Shown: positions 1-8,573, counted from the first letter of the stretch. The stretch is DNA of 64,000 nucleotides from Brevibacillus_D fluminis_A (GCF_052072235.1 NZ_CM125436.1:2474001-2538000); one strand, 5' to 3'. The notes: generated by a model from the letters alone, not told the origin. Numbers and translations are program-made.

Positions 1-1008
1 TATCGGCCCGGAAAACGGGAGCCCTAGGCGTACGGACGCAATGGTTGCGAGTAAAGGGAAGGGGAGCTGATCCAAATGGAAAGCCGACACCGCGATCCAG
101 AAACCAGGCAAAAAAATCGAAACGATCAAACCCATAAACCGCATCAGACGCTCAAAAAGGACGTAATAAAAGGGGAAATGCGCATCCTCGGGCGATTTAA
201 GCAGCAACGTCAGGTTTGCTGGCGCGATGATGGCCATCGGCGAGCCTTCCACAATGATGGCAAAACGGCCGCGCAGCAAGGCGTCGACGACAAAATCGGG
301 TCGGCCGATGTATTCGAACAGCGGTAAAAGCGAGGACGGATGATCCGACAAGCCTTCCTCCAGCTGTCCGCTGGAGAGCAAGCTGTCGACATCGAGCGCC
401 AAGAGCCGCTTTCTTGCTTCTTCGACGATCTCCATCCGAATGATGTCATGGATGTACAGAAGCGCAACATTCGTGTGGGAGCGCGTGCCGATGATGAATT
501 TTTCATAGCTCAGCGATTGCGTTTTCAGCCGTTTGCGGATGAGTGCAACATTGGTCACGATGCTTTCCGTCAAGGCATCCCGCGGGCCTTTCACCGAGAC
601 CTCTGAATTCGACTCCTCAGGGGCACGGTTCGGCGGATTGGCGATGTCGAGCGCATATAGGAGCTGTGGCCCTTCGAAGAACAGCAGCAGTTCGCCGGAA
701 TAGAGCTTCAAGGTGGCGGTTTCAAGCATGCCTGGGCCGTCCTGGATTTCGCTGAGCTGCAGCGTGCGGTGCTTGTTGAATGAGGCACTGTCAACCCGCT
801 CGAGCGCTGCCATCATGTCATGCAAGCGGGGCAGCACGAATTCATCGATTTTTTCCGATTGCGCCATCCCTTCGCAATACAACAGCACGATCTTTTGCGG
901 TGCGGTATCCGTCTCGAATCGAAACGAGGAAATGTTGACATCGGCGGCATTGGCAAACATGGAGCGGAATGTTTGCTCATCGAGATCGTGGAGTGAGAGC
1001 ATCTTCAT
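1..1008 (-). CDS. GerA-family spore germinant receptor, A subunit (3' end outside window)
   Basis: Inner-membrane subunit of a Ger-type nutrient germinant receptor. The reverse strand is open from an ATG at 1008 to the left edge, giving 336 residues that begin MKMLSLHDLDEQ. Residues about 1-255 are the hydrophilic N-terminal domain. They are followed by family-typical runs such as GRFAIIVEGSP, FPFYYVLFERL and FPLLATIASVRLG, where the membrane domain starts. A full family member is about 480-530 residues, so roughly the last third is missing only because the window ends. The start overlaps the stop of the upstream B-subunit gene in an ATGA, indicating translational coupling. The paralogue (GerAA, GerBA, GerKA) cannot be told; no C-subunit gene is visible. 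Confidence 0.9.
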   Translation of the reverse strand, partial: MKMLSLHDLDEQTFRSMFANAADVNISSFRFETDTAPQKIVLLYCEGMAQSEKIDEFVLPRLHDMMAALERVDSASFNKHRTLQLSEIQDGPGMLETATLKLYSGELLLFFEGPQLLYALDIANPPNRAPEESNSEVSVKGPRDALTESIVTNVALIRKRLKTQSLSYEKFIIGTRSHTNVALLYIHDIIRMEIVEEARKRLLALDVDSLLSSGQLEEGLSDHPSSLLPLFEYIGRPDFVVDALLRGRFAIIVEGSPMAIIAPANLTLLLKSPEDAHFPFYYVLFERLMRFMGLIVSIFLPGFWIAVSAFHLDQLPFPLLATIASVRLGLPFSGPI

Positions 1009-2093
1009 GACTTGTGTTCCTCCGTTCCTTTTGCCAGCATCACCAGCGCGAATAAAAGCAGCCCGACGAAAAGAATCAAGCCGAATGAAATGGGAAAGTA
1101 CAGGTACTCCAGCCGCTTCAAAAAATAGCTGTCGCTGTCCGGAATCATGATGAAGACCAGAAAAAGTGCACAGATCGCGGTCAATGTGCAGGTTTTCGCT
1201 CGCTTGCTCGCGAGACCGATGATGTCGAGCGTGAGATACAGCATGAGCGAGGTTCGGATAAAGGCGCCGGAAATCCATTGGTAAATGGAAAAAAAATCGA
1301 GATGGGAGATGAATTTTCCCAGTGTCACCATGCGCCATTGTTCAAACGCAGGATACCGCATCATGGCTGCCTCGAATGGTCCGAAGATCGCGATCGCACC
1401 GGTCAGGGGACCGATGGTGAGCATGACCAGAATAAACGATAAAAGAAACAGGGCAAGCGGCTTGAGCGGTTTGGACACGTGATGCTGGATAAACAGGATA
1501 AACATGATTTCAAACAAGCCGCTCATCGTGTACAACATCGCAGTGATCGTCGGCCTGTAGCCATGTGTGAACACGGGCAGCAAGAGCGAATAATCCTTCA
1601 CCTGGAAATTGGCGGCCGCAACAAAATCGCCGAATACGATGACGGCCGGGAGCAGCAGGCCGGCGGAAAGCGCGATTGCGCGAATCCCTTTTCGGGCCGC
1701 AAAAAAACAGATGCCGATGAACGTCAGCGCCACAATAATCCGGGGGGTTCGGGGAAGATAGGTGACTTGCGACCAGGTAACCAGATCGCGGAAGCAAATC
1801 AAGGCCATGAGCGAAAATTCGCAGGCCATTAAACCCGTGATGATCAGCCACAGAAATGGTCCGTAACGGATCTTGATCCATTCCATCAGGTTTCGGCCAC
1901 GCAGTCTTTTTAGCATACTCAGCAAAAGCATACCCCAGAGGAGCAGCGGGATAAATGCGAGCAAGGCGCCAACCCATGCATCACGCTTAGCGACGTGAAG
2001 CAGGAGGGGAATGAGCAACACATGGTTGGAAATGCCGATGGAGAGCATGATCGTGCAATACAGCAGCATCGGTGAAATTCGCTTTTGAATCAT
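1005..2093 (-). CDS. GerAB-type spore germination permease (B subunit)
   Basis: Germinant-receptor B subunit of the GerAB/amino acid permease family, expected in the spore inner membrane, where it forms the germinant-binding part of the receptor. The 362-residue protein (MIQKRISPML...) has about ten hydrophobic segments, such as LLIPLLLHV, ALLAFIPLLLWGMLLL and FGLILFVGLLLFALVML, and the usual length of about 365. I chose ATG 2093 because GGGAG lies about seven bases upstream; the upstream ATG at 2120 has no ribosome-binding site. It is the first gene of a leftward operon with the A subunit. The order B then A is less usual than A-B-C. A sigma-G-like promoter lies about 40 bases upstream. Confidence 0.88.
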   Translation of the reverse strand: MIQKRISPMLLYCTIMLSIGISNHVLLIPLLLHVAKRDAWVGALLAFIPLLLWGMLLLSMLKRLRGRNLMEWIKIRYGPFLWLIITGLMACEFSLMALICFRDLVTWSQVTYLPRTPRIIVALTFIGICFFAARKGIRAIALSAGLLLPAVIVFGDFVAAANFQVKDYSLLLPVFTHGYRPTITAMLYTMSGLFEIMFILFIQHHVSKPLKPLALFLLSFILVMLTIGPLTGAIAIFGPFEAAMMRYPAFEQWRMVTLGKFISHLDFFSIYQWISGAFIRTSLMLYLTLDIIGLASKRAKTCTLTAICALFLVFIMIPDSDSYFLKRLEYLYFPISFGLILFVGLLLFALVMLAKGTEEHKS

Positions 2094-2133
2094 ACCTACA
2101 CTCCCGGGAAATTGTCTCATTCGGTTACGTTGT

Positions 2134-2163
2134 TAGAATGTACCAGTTCAGGGATTTTATGAA
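2134..2163 (-). promoter_or_regulatory. Sigma-G-type forespore promoter of the ger operon
   Basis: Read on the reverse strand, TTCATA (2163-2158), a 17-base spacer and CATTCTA (2140-2134) match the sigma-G pattern TGNATA - 17/18 - CATWHTA with one -35 mismatch. It lies about 40 bases before the ger start. Sigma-G control of ger operons is established in Bacillus; its use here is inferred. Confidence 0.5.
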
Positions 2164-2235
2164 GGTAGCAAACCGCCCGCGAATTGTAGTTACGGGAAAA
2201 ATCAGCCATAATGAAAGGGAGGTGAAGATTCGATC

Positions 2236-3213
2236 ATGATACTATCCTTTTTGGGCACCGGTTCTGGCGTGCCATCGACAAAGCGCAATGTCAGCGCGAT
2301 GGCCCTCAGCTTTCGCAAGACCGGGAAGTGGTGGCTGTTCGATTGCGGCGAAGGAACGCAGCATCAGCTGCTGAAAAGCCCGCTCAAAATCAGCCAGCTG
2401 GAAAAAATATTCATTACGCACCTGCACGGCGATCATATATTTGGACTGCTTGGGTTACTGGCAAGCCGCTCGTTGTCGGCTCGCGTAGAGACGAGAATCG
2501 ACGTATACGGGCCATCCGGCTTGTTTGACTACGTGCAGGCGGTGCAAGCGGTGAGTCCCATGCATATCGGCTACCCGCTTTTTTTTCATACCATTGAGCC
2601 AGGGATGATTCTGGACACGGATGAAGTGACGGTGACTTGCGCGCCGGTGCAGCACCGTGTGCCGGCATTCGCCTATGCGATCGAGGAGAAACCGGTCAGC
2701 GGCGCTTTTCAGGCCGAAAAGGCAAAAGCGCTGGGCATTCCGCCGGGGCCTTTGTTCGGCGCCTTGAAACGCGGTGACACGGTTGTGCTGGAAGATGGGC
2801 GGACGATTGAGGGAAAAACGCTTGTAGGCCCGATGCAAGCAGGGCGAAAGGTTGTGCTAAGCGGCGATACGATGCCCTGTGAAGCGCTGCTGCAGCTGGC
2901 GCGCGACGCCGATGTGCTGATTCATGAATCGACCTATGCGCATGTGCACCTGGAGCTTGCGGTGCGTAGCGGTCATTCCACCGCACGGCAAGCGGCAGAG
3001 ATCGCCAGGGCGGCAAAGGTGAAACAGCTGATTTTAACCCATATCAGCCCGCGCTACGACGACCCCGATGGCGAGTGGACGGCCGTACAGGTGCTGGACG
3101 AAGCGCGGCAAACATTTCCCGACACGGAGCTTGCCCACGATTTTTGGCAATATGAAGTAAAACGTCCCCGTGGTATACTAGATCGAGATGATCCAAACGG
3201 GGGAACCTCATGA
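2236..3213 (+). CDS. rnz: Ribonuclease Z (tRNA 3' endonuclease)
   Basis: Zinc-dependent metallo-beta-lactamase-fold endonuclease that removes 3' trailers from tRNA precursors lacking an encoded CCA. The 325-residue protein starts with the family N-terminus MILSFLGTGSG. It carries the metal motif HLHGDH at residues 62-67, the SGDT motif (metal Asp) near residue 213, HEST near 231 and a late histidine in LILTHIS. Length is slightly above the usual 305-315. AGGGAGGTGA lies about 11 bases before the ATG. The stop overlaps the start of the next small gene (ATGA), so the two are co-transcribed. It is divergent from the ger operon. Confidence 0.95.
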   Translation: MILSFLGTGSGVPSTKRNVSAMALSFRKTGKWWLFDCGEGTQHQLLKSPLKISQLEKIFITHLHGDHIFGLLGLLASRSLSARVETRIDVYGPSGLFDYVQAVQAVSPMHIGYPLFFHTIEPGMILDTDEVTVTCAPVQHRVPAFAYAIEEKPVSGAFQAEKAKALGIPPGPLFGALKRGDTVVLEDGRTIEGKTLVGPMQAGRKVVLSGDTMPCEALLQLARDADVLIHESTYAHVHLELAVRSGHSTARQAAEIARAAKVKQLILTHISPRYDDPDGEWTAVQVLDEARQTFPDTELAHDFWQYEVKRPRGILDRDDPNGGTS

Positions 3214-3443
3214 AACGACTTGCATTTGCTACACCGGAAGAATTGACGGCCTACTGCATGGCTGAGGAGGTCGCGCTCATCATCGAATACCGTGACGAGC
3301 AAGGAAAACAGCGGCAAGTGACGCTGAAAGGCGATGCGCTGGGCGATCTCGCCGGCTACTTTGGGCAGCGGGACGTGATGGCGTACTTTCGGAAAGACAA
3401 GCTGTTTTACGAAATCAAACCGGAATGGCTGGTGAAACCCTGA
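3210..3443 (+). CDS. Small hypothetical protein downstream of rnz
   Basis: A 77-residue soluble, mixed-charge protein (MKRLAFATPEELTAYCMAEE...) that I do not recognise. It has no signal peptide, membrane segment or cysteine motif. It reads as an alpha/beta fold with EVALIIEYRD near the N-terminus. Its start overlaps the rnz stop by four bases and GGGGGAACC precedes it, so translation is probably coupled to rnz. It ends at a clear terminator, making it the last gene of a two-gene operon. Confidence 0.7.
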   Translation: MKRLAFATPEELTAYCMAEEVALIIEYRDEQGKQRQVTLKGDALGDLAGYFGQRDVMAYFRKDKLFYEIKPEWLVKP

Positions 3444-3466
3444 CGATGTTGTGCAGGGTTTTTTTC
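3435..3466 (+). terminator. Rho-independent terminator of the rnz operon
   Basis: The arms AAACCCTG and CAGGGTTT flank an 11-base loop and lead into a T run. The 5' arm overlaps the stop codon of the preceding gene. Confidence 0.85.
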
Positions 3467-3546
3467 CGTTATTCTTGGCGAATGCGCTGCTTTCTGTATA
3501 ATGAAGAGAAGGCTTGAAGCGACGTAACGATGGGAGATCGAGAGGC

Positions 3547-4203
3547 ATGGGGAAAGAAAAAGCGTTGCATCCTTTGACGATCCGCTACACGATGTTTATG
3601 CTGGGGCTTTTGGTCATGGGGTTCGGCATCGCGATGATGATTGAGGCCAATATGGGGGTGGCGCCCTGGGATACCTTTCATATCGGCTTGCAAAAAACGT
3701 TTGGATTGACGATTGGCATGTGGTCGCAAATCGTGGGCCTCGTGATCATTTTTTCGTCCTATGCCATCGGGAAAATCAAGCCGACGATCGGTATGTTCCT
3801 GAACATGTTTTTTTTCGGGCTGTTCATCGATATGTTCATGTGGCTCGAGTGGGTGCCGAAGGGGGAAACGCTGATCCAGCGTGCCATCTGCTTTGGTGCG
3901 GGACTGTTGATTTACACATGCGGGACAGGAATGTATCTTTCCCCGAGGCTGGGGGCGGGGCCGCGCGACAGCTTTATGCTCGCGCTGAACGATCGGCTGG
4001 GTTGGAGCATCCAGAAGGTGAGGCTCGGGATTGAAATCACGGTGACGATTTTGGGGTTTGCGCTGGGGGGGCCGGTCTCGATCGGCACACTGGTCACAGC
4101 GCTGTCGATCGGGCCGCTGATCCAGCGCTTTATTCCGATGTGGGAGCGGCTGATGCGCAAACCGTATGGCATTGCCGCTCCCAAGGAACAAGCCCACGTC
4201 TGA
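3547..4203 (+). CDS. YczE/YitT-family integral membrane protein
   Basis: Polytopic membrane protein of 218 residues with five to six hydrophobic segments (FMLGLLVMGFGIAMMIEAN, IVGLVIIFSSYAIG, FLNMFFFGLFIDMF and others). The motif NMGVAPWDTFHIGL followed by GARDSF-like AGPRDSFM is typical of the YczE/YyaS/YitT group. Members are membrane proteins of unknown transport or scaffolding role; YczE affects a lipopeptide synthetase in B. subtilis. ATG 3547 is preferred over an in-frame TTG at 3514. The gene is convergent with the next one, with only two bases between stops. Confidence 0.8.
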   Translation: MGKEKALHPLTIRYTMFMLGLLVMGFGIAMMIEANMGVAPWDTFHIGLQKTFGLTIGMWSQIVGLVIIFSSYAIGKIKPTIGMFLNMFFFGLFIDMFMWLEWVPKGETLIQRAICFGAGLLIYTCGTGMYLSPRLGAGPRDSFMLALNDRLGWSIQKVRLGIEITVTILGFALGGPVSIGTLVTALSIGPLIQRFIPMWERLMRKPYGIAAPKEQAHV

Positions 4204-4205
4204 TA

Positions 4206-4523
4206 TTACAGGTGGGCGTGGCCTGTCTGGTGCTCCTGCTGAACGCGGAACCAGATGTTCAGGTCGTTGATGACGCTGGCCAATTCATGGATTTCGCTGT
4301 TCAGCTCGCAGGAGACGGCGAAATTCTCCTCTTCTGACAGCTGTGTTTGCTTTCGATTGATCACGGTTTCCAGCTGAATGATCCGGTCGGGAATTTTCGC
4401 GCGGATTTCTTCCCACTGAAGGAGGATGTCGGAACGTTCTTCCGCTGTATACATCTCCCAATCGAGAGCAAGCGCAGGCAAAGGGATACCAAGTCGTTCA
4501 TCCAGGACAAATTCGTAGCGCAA
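4206..4523 (-). CDS. Hypothetical coiled-coil protein
   Basis: A 105-residue acidic, cytosolic-looking protein that I do not recognise. Residues about 25-85 (AEERSDILLQWEEI..., IQLETVINRKQTQL..., CELNSEIHELASVINDL) are predicted helical with heptad-like spacing, so a short helical hairpin or coiled coil is likely. The start is TTG at 4523, about 11 bases after GAGGAG on the reverse strand. It is transcribed divergently from the YqxD gene across a 94-base gap. No motif suggests an activity. Confidence 0.65.
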   Translation of the reverse strand: MRYEFVLDERLGIPLPALALDWEMYTAEERSDILLQWEEIRAKIPDRIIQLETVINRKQTQLSEEENFAVSCELNSEIHELASVINDLNIWFRVQQEHQTGHAHL

Positions 4524-4617
4524 GGTTGTTCACTCTCCTCTTACTTGAATCATATCTTATCAAAAAAAACACGAGAATGGGAGTGTCGATCGCATACGCG
4601 AACAGGAGGAATGCAAA

Positions 4618-5070
4618 ATGGCCGAGCAGAAACGGGTGTTGGTCGACGCGGATGCCTGCCCGAAGCAAGCGCTCGCCATCGTGAGGACGCTTAGTGAACG
4701 GTACGGCTGGCAGTGCATTACTTATGCCAGCTACAACCATCAGATGGACCATCCTCATCATGTCATGGTGGACGCGGGTCCGCAGGCTGTCGACTTGAAG
4801 CTGACGAATGCGGTGCGCCCGGGCGATGTCGTCGTGACACAGGATATCGGGCTCGCAGCGATGATTTTGGGCAAGCAAGGTCTTGCCGTATCACCGCACG
4901 GCACCATATTTTATCCGGACAAAATCGGCTTCATGCTGGAGGAACGAAATGAAAAAGCACGGTTTCGCCGCGGCGGCGGCCGGACAAAAGGGCCGGCGGC
5001 GCGGACGGGTGAGGACGATCGGAAATTCGCCGAATCGTTACAACTGCTGCTGAGTGGGGGAGAACAGTAA
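4618..5070 (+). CDS. yqxD: YaiI/YqxD-family (UPF0178) protein
   Basis: DUF188-family protein of 150 residues with a PIN-like fold; function unknown. Family signatures visible are VLVDADACPKQA at residues 8-19, VDAGPQAVDLKLTNAV, the acidic VVTQDIGLAAMIL and RRGGGRTKGP towards the C-terminus. The conserved aspartates could form a nuclease-like metal site; this is family-based and unproven. An AGGAGG-type site sits about eight bases upstream. The next gene follows after three bases, so the two form an operon. Confidence 0.88.
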   Translation: MAEQKRVLVDADACPKQALAIVRTLSERYGWQCITYASYNHQMDHPHHVMVDAGPQAVDLKLTNAVRPGDVVVTQDIGLAAMILGKQGLAVSPHGTIFYPDKIGFMLEERNEKARFRRGGGRTKGPAARTGEDDRKFAESLQLLLSGGEQ

Positions 5071-5073
5071 GAG

Positions 5074-5751
5074 ATGCGTACATATGGGAGTAGGGGGCGG
5101 CTTCTGTTTTGGGCCGCTGGGTTGTTCGTGGCAGGAGTGCTGCTGACGATGCTGGTTGTGTCGGGGCGCACGCAGGAAATCGACGGAGCCGTCTTTTCCT
5201 GGGCAGGTACGATCCACATGGACGGGCTGACAGCGTTGCTGAAAGCACTTACGTATTTGGGCAACGGTGTCGTCCTGGCGCCAATCGCGCTTGTGGTGGC
5301 GCTTTTATTCTGGATACGCGGCGATCGGTTGGAAGCGATTTTTCTCCTTGTGGGGGTTGTTGGGGTAGAGATCGCGAACGAAGGGCTTAAGGCAGCATTT
5401 GATCGTCCGAGACCGCCGGGCTTCGGGTTGATTGAAATGCCGGAATCGGCATCGTTTCCGAGCGGACACGCGATGGTCGGAACGTGCTTTTACATGCTCG
5501 CGGTCATGTTGATCAGCCGTGTCACCGCATTGCCGGCATTTTTGTCCGGCCTTGTGACCGGCATCATGATGGCAGCGGTCTGTTTCAGCCGGGTTTATCT
5601 CGGCGTGCATTACGCAAGCGATGTCCTGACAGGTCTTTTATTCGGGCTTGTGTGGCTCTTTGTCACCTGGCAGTGGTACGAAGGGGCGGTTTCCCGCTAC
5701 CGCGCGTTCAGACGACCGCCCCGCATTTACGTACCTAGGTCATATAATTGA
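5074..5751 (+). CDS. PAP2-family membrane phosphatase
   Basis: Membrane phosphatase of the phosphatidic-acid-phosphatase type 2 family, 225 residues with six hydrophobic segments. The catalytic signature is complete: K106-x6-RP (111-112), PSGH (129-132) and SR-x5-H-x3-D (S172, H179, D183). The family dephosphorylates undecaprenyl pyrophosphate, phosphatidylglycerophosphate or phosphatidate at the outer membrane face; the substrate cannot be chosen here. It lies three bases after yqxD. Its last 17 bases overlap the 3' end of the convergent LysR gene. Confidence 0.9.
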   Translation: MRTYGSRGRLLFWAAGLFVAGVLLTMLVVSGRTQEIDGAVFSWAGTIHMDGLTALLKALTYLGNGVVLAPIALVVALLFWIRGDRLEAIFLLVGVVGVEIANEGLKAAFDRPRPPGFGLIEMPESASFPSGHAMVGTCFYMLAVMLISRVTALPAFLSGLVTGIMMAAVCFSRVYLGVHYASDVLTGLLFGLVWLFVTWQWYEGAVSRYRAFRRPPRIYVPRSYN

Positions 5752-6616
5752 ATTCACGCATGAGGCTCAGCCATTTTTCCACGCTGGGCCTATTTTTTTT
5801 CTCGTGGGGAAGCACGATGTAGGCGGAGCGTTTCGGCGGCTTGCTGCCCTGGATCACGATCTCCTTCAGGGTGCCTTCCATCAGCTCCTGCTTCACACAG
5901 GAGCGGGTCATCAGGCTGATCCCGACGCCTTCCTTGATCAAATCGAGCGCGAGGCCCGCCTGGTCAACCTGCAGCTTGGGCACGAAGCTGCGCGGCAGAT
6001 TGTTGTGAATCCATTCATGGAAAGGCGACCCCCAGTTGACGTAAAGAAGCGGGAGCGAGGCGATGTCTTTCACCGTCACGGTGCCTTCCCGGGTGATCGG
6101 ATGGTCGGGTGGGCCGACAAGCACGATTTCATCCTCAAAACAGGGGATGACCTCAAAGTTGGGCAAAGAAGGCGGGATATAGACGATCCCGATCTGGATG
6201 ATGTTGTCGAGCAAGTATTGGATGACGTCGCCGGAATGCCCTGTCTTCGTTTTGACCGCGATGTTGGGATAGCGGTAATGGTATTCTTTCAAAACGGGTT
6301 CGAGCGTATAGCTCCAGACGGACATCAAGCTGCCGATGGTCAGCCGATCTTCATAGGGCTGCAAGGAAGCGACTTCGCTGATCCCTTCCTGCGCCAGCTT
6401 CAAAATCCGTTCGGCATAGGGAAGCAGAGAGAGCCCCGCCTGGGTAATCTCCACATTTCGTTTATCACGAATGAACAGTGGCTTTCCGATTCTCTCTTCC
6501 AGCTGCTTGATGCGCATGGTTACGGTCGATTGCACCAAATGCAGGATTTCTGCTGCTTTGGTAAAGTTTTTCGTCTGCGCAACCGTATGGAAAGCGCGCA
6601 ATTGTTCAAAATCCAT
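5735..6616 (-). CDS. LysR-family transcriptional regulator
   Basis: LTTR of 293 residues. Residues 1-60 (MDFEQLRAFHTVAQTKNFTKAAEILHLVQS...) form the winged HTH typical of the family; residues about 90-290 are the periplasmic-binding-like effector domain. ATG 6616 follows GAGGAC on the reverse strand; an upstream TTG at 6658 would add 14 atypical residues. It is transcribed divergently from an MFS transporter over 124 bases, so it most likely controls that transporter and itself; the inducer is unknown. Confidence 0.92.
   Translation of the reverse strand: MDFEQLRAFHTVAQTKNFTKAAEILHLVQSTVTMRIKQLEERIGKPLFIRDKRNVEITQAGLSLLPYAERILKLAQEGISEVASLQPYEDRLTIGSLMSVWSYTLEPVLKEYHYRYPNIAVKTKTGHSGDVIQYLLDNIIQIGIVYIPPSLPNFEVIPCFEDEIVLVGPPDHPITREGTVTVKDIASLPLLYVNWGSPFHEWIHNNLPRSFVPKLQVDQAGLALDLIKEGVGISLMTRSCVKQELMEGTLKEIVIQGSKPPKRSAYIVLPHEKKNRPSVEKWLSLMREFNYMT
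5763..5800 (+). terminator. Terminator of the yqxD-PAP2 operon
   Basis: AGGCTCAGC pairs with GCTGGGCCT (one wobble) and is followed by eight Ts. It lies inside the 3' coding part of the convergent LysR gene. Confidence 0.8.
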
Positions 6617-6740
6617 AGACAACGTCCTCTTATGTGTATTTTTGATTACTCTAAACAAAAATGATCGTTTCTCAAATCATACCGCATTCTGTAATCTGTT
6701 CATATCCCTTGAGTGGTCAATGAAAAGGAGGCCGTTTGGC

Positions 6741-7943
6741 TTGAGGAAAGAGATATGGCGCGAAACGCCGGGCTCGGTAAAATTACTGCTCTTGATGTCA
6801 TTTATCATGAATATTGGCTTTTATGCACTGATCCCGTATTTGACGCTCTACATGACAGGCAGCATCGGGTGGACGCTGGCCATGGCCGGTTTGGTGCTGT
6901 CGGTGCGGCAGTTTTCACAGCAAGGCTTTTCGTTTTTGGGTGGTTTGGTTTCAGACAAATTCGGCTACAAAGGAACGATGGTCCTCGGGCTTTTGATCAG
7001 AGCCACGGGGTTTTGCGCGTTTGCATTCTGTACCGAGACATGGCATTTTTTCCTGGCAGCCGTGTTGTCCGGTTTAGGCGGCTCGCTGTTCGAGCCGGCA
7101 GGTTCCGCAGCGTATGCGATTTTGACGCCGGAGCCGATTCGCAAGGACGTATTTGCTTTTCGCAACGTGCTCGGCAACGTAGGCGTGGTCGGCTCACAAA
7201 TCGTCGGCACAGCCTTGTCGTCCTTCGATTTCTTCTGGCTCTCGATCTTTGCCGGTGCGCTCTACTATTTATTGTCCATCGTTGGGTTCCTATGCCTGCC
7301 GGCGGCAACGATGCGAAACACAAGGCAGTCGCTCATGCAAAGTATCATCCATGTGATCAAGGACAAACCATTTATGCTCTATACGCTTATTTTAATCGGG
7401 TATTACTATTTGTACATGCAAATCTTTTTGACAATACCGCAATTCGTCGAGGATACGCTGGGCAGCAAGACGTTTGTCGGGATCGTGCTGTCAACGGTCT
7501 CGGTCGCGACCATTCTGTTCCAGATGAAAATCATCCAGTGGCTGGCCCATTTTCAGCAAAGGTTTACGTTGATCGGTTTGGGTGCGCTCTTGATGGGCAT
7601 CGGCATGTTTTTTTTCACCTTTGCCGACAGCTTGTGGGCGATCATGCTCGATTCCGTGATTTTCGCGTTGGGCACGATGATTTCGATGCCGTACTTGATC
7701 GAGATGGTTCCGCTGTTTGCGCCGAAAGAGCAGATCGGCGCGTATTACGGCTTCAACGGGTATTCGCTGGCATTCGGCGGGTCGCTTGGGACATTCATCG
7801 GCGGATGGGTCTACGACCTTGGCGTTCACCAACAGCTGCCATGGCTCGCGTGGTCGATCTGCCTCTTGGTCGGCATCGTCGTCGCCTGGCTGCTCTATCA
7901 GCTCGAACAAAAAGTAGGGGTAGGGCTGCAGGCAGAGTTTTAG
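6741..7943 (+). CDS. MFS drug-type exporter (DHA1 family, MdtH-like)
   Basis: Major facilitator superfamily transporter of 400 residues with 12 hydrophobic segments, probably a drug or metabolite exporter. The loop 2-3 motif is seen as GGLVSDKFGYKGTMVLG (motif A, GxLaDrxGrk type). The start is TTG 6741, nine bases after GGAGG (6727-6731); the upstream ATG at 6720 lies before that site. It is divergent from the LysR gene, its likely regulator. Substrate unknown. Confidence 0.88.
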   Translation: MRKEIWRETPGSVKLLLLMSFIMNIGFYALIPYLTLYMTGSIGWTLAMAGLVLSVRQFSQQGFSFLGGLVSDKFGYKGTMVLGLLIRATGFCAFAFCTETWHFFLAAVLSGLGGSLFEPAGSAAYAILTPEPIRKDVFAFRNVLGNVGVVGSQIVGTALSSFDFFWLSIFAGALYYLLSIVGFLCLPAATMRNTRQSLMQSIIHVIKDKPFMLYTLILIGYYYLYMQIFLTIPQFVEDTLGSKTFVGIVLSTVSVATILFQMKIIQWLAHFQQRFTLIGLGALLMGIGMFFFTFADSLWAIMLDSVIFALGTMISMPYLIEMVPLFAPKEQIGAYYGFNGYSLAFGGSLGTFIGGWVYDLGVHQQLPWLAWSICLLVGIVVAWLLYQLEQKVGVGLQAEF

Positions 7944-8066
7944 ACACACAATTGCCAAAAAATAACTGCAAAAAATGAAACCTTTGGGCGGGTTCTTTCG
8001 TACAATTTAGTAGAGAAACGATTTTACATGAAAAAGAGCGTGAAAAAAGAAGGCGAGGTAGAAAAA

Positions 8067-8180
8067 ATGGAAGACAAGGCAAAATTGAAACGGATGTTGT
8101 TTTTTACTAGCTCCATCGGGTTTTTCGTCTTTGCGCTCGTGGTTGTCACTGAGATTGTACGAATTTCCGTTCACACATAA
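8067..8180 (+). CDS. Small single-span membrane protein
   Basis: A 37-residue protein (MEDKAKLKRMLFFTSSIG...) with a short basic N-terminus and one hydrophobic segment, FFVFALVVVTEIVRI. GGCGAGG lies about nine bases before ATG 8067. An in-frame ATG at 8028 would extend it by 13 lysine-rich residues. A terminator follows 28 bases after the stop, supporting a real short transcript. Function unknown. Confidence 0.6.
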   Translation: MEDKAKLKRMLFFTSSIGFFVFALVVVTEIVRISVHT

Positions 8181-8207
8181 GGGACCGAATAGAGCTTTTG
8201 TGAAAAA

Positions 8208-8242
8208 TGCCTGTAAGCGCACATGCTTGCAGGTATTTTTTT
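8208..8242 (+). terminator. Terminator after the small membrane protein gene
   Basis: GCCTGTAAGC pairs with GCTTGCAGGT (one wobble) around CACAT and is followed by seven Ts. Confidence 0.8.
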
Positions 8243-8262
8243 CTCGACAAATTTCGACGCGT

Positions 8263-8371
8263 TGTGGATAAAAGCATGGGGTAAATCCACATAAGCAAGG
8301 ATGGATATTTTTGTCTTGTTCACAAAGAATCAACAAGATACCCACACGATTTCCACAGCAACTGTGGATGT
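8263..8371 (+). promoter_or_regulatory. DnaA-box cluster upstream of sda
   Basis: There is one perfect DnaA box, TGTGGATAA (8263-8271), one single-mismatch box, TTGTTCACA (8316-8324), and four two-mismatch candidates: AAATCCACA (8283-8291), ATACCCACA (8338-8346), ATTTCCACA (8349-8357) and TGTGGATGT (8363-8371). All lie within 175 bases of the sda start. In B. subtilis DnaA directly controls sda through such boxes, so the same replication-to-sporulation link is likely here. Confidence 0.75.
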
Positions 8372-8435
8372 AGCTGCAATTGTTCGCTCTTCCAAATAAT
8401 GATAGAATCCCAAATAGAAAGAGGAGGTGACAAAC

Positions 8436-8573
8436 GTGAGATATTTAAGCGATCAAATGTTACTCGAAGTCTATCGGCGTGCTGTCTCTCTCCAGTTGGA
8501 AACAGACTTTATCAACTTGATCTATGAAGAGCTGGAGCGGAGAAGCCTGGTCGATGCTCTGGTAACCGCTTAA
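8436..8573 (+). CDS. sda: Sporulation histidine kinase inhibitor Sda
   Basis: Checkpoint protein that binds the phosphotransfer domain of KinA-type kinases and blocks sporulation while replication is unfinished or DNA is damaged. The 45-residue product (MRYLSDQMLLEVYRRAVSLQ...) matches Sda in length and in its helical hairpin pattern, LSDxxLxxxY...DFIxLIxxExxRRSL. The start is GTG 8436, five bases after GAGGAGGTGA. Upstream DnaA boxes and a downstream terminator show a monocistronic unit, as in B. subtilis. Confidence 0.93.
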   Translation: MRYLSDQMLLEVYRRAVSLQLETDFINLIYEELERRSLVDALVTA

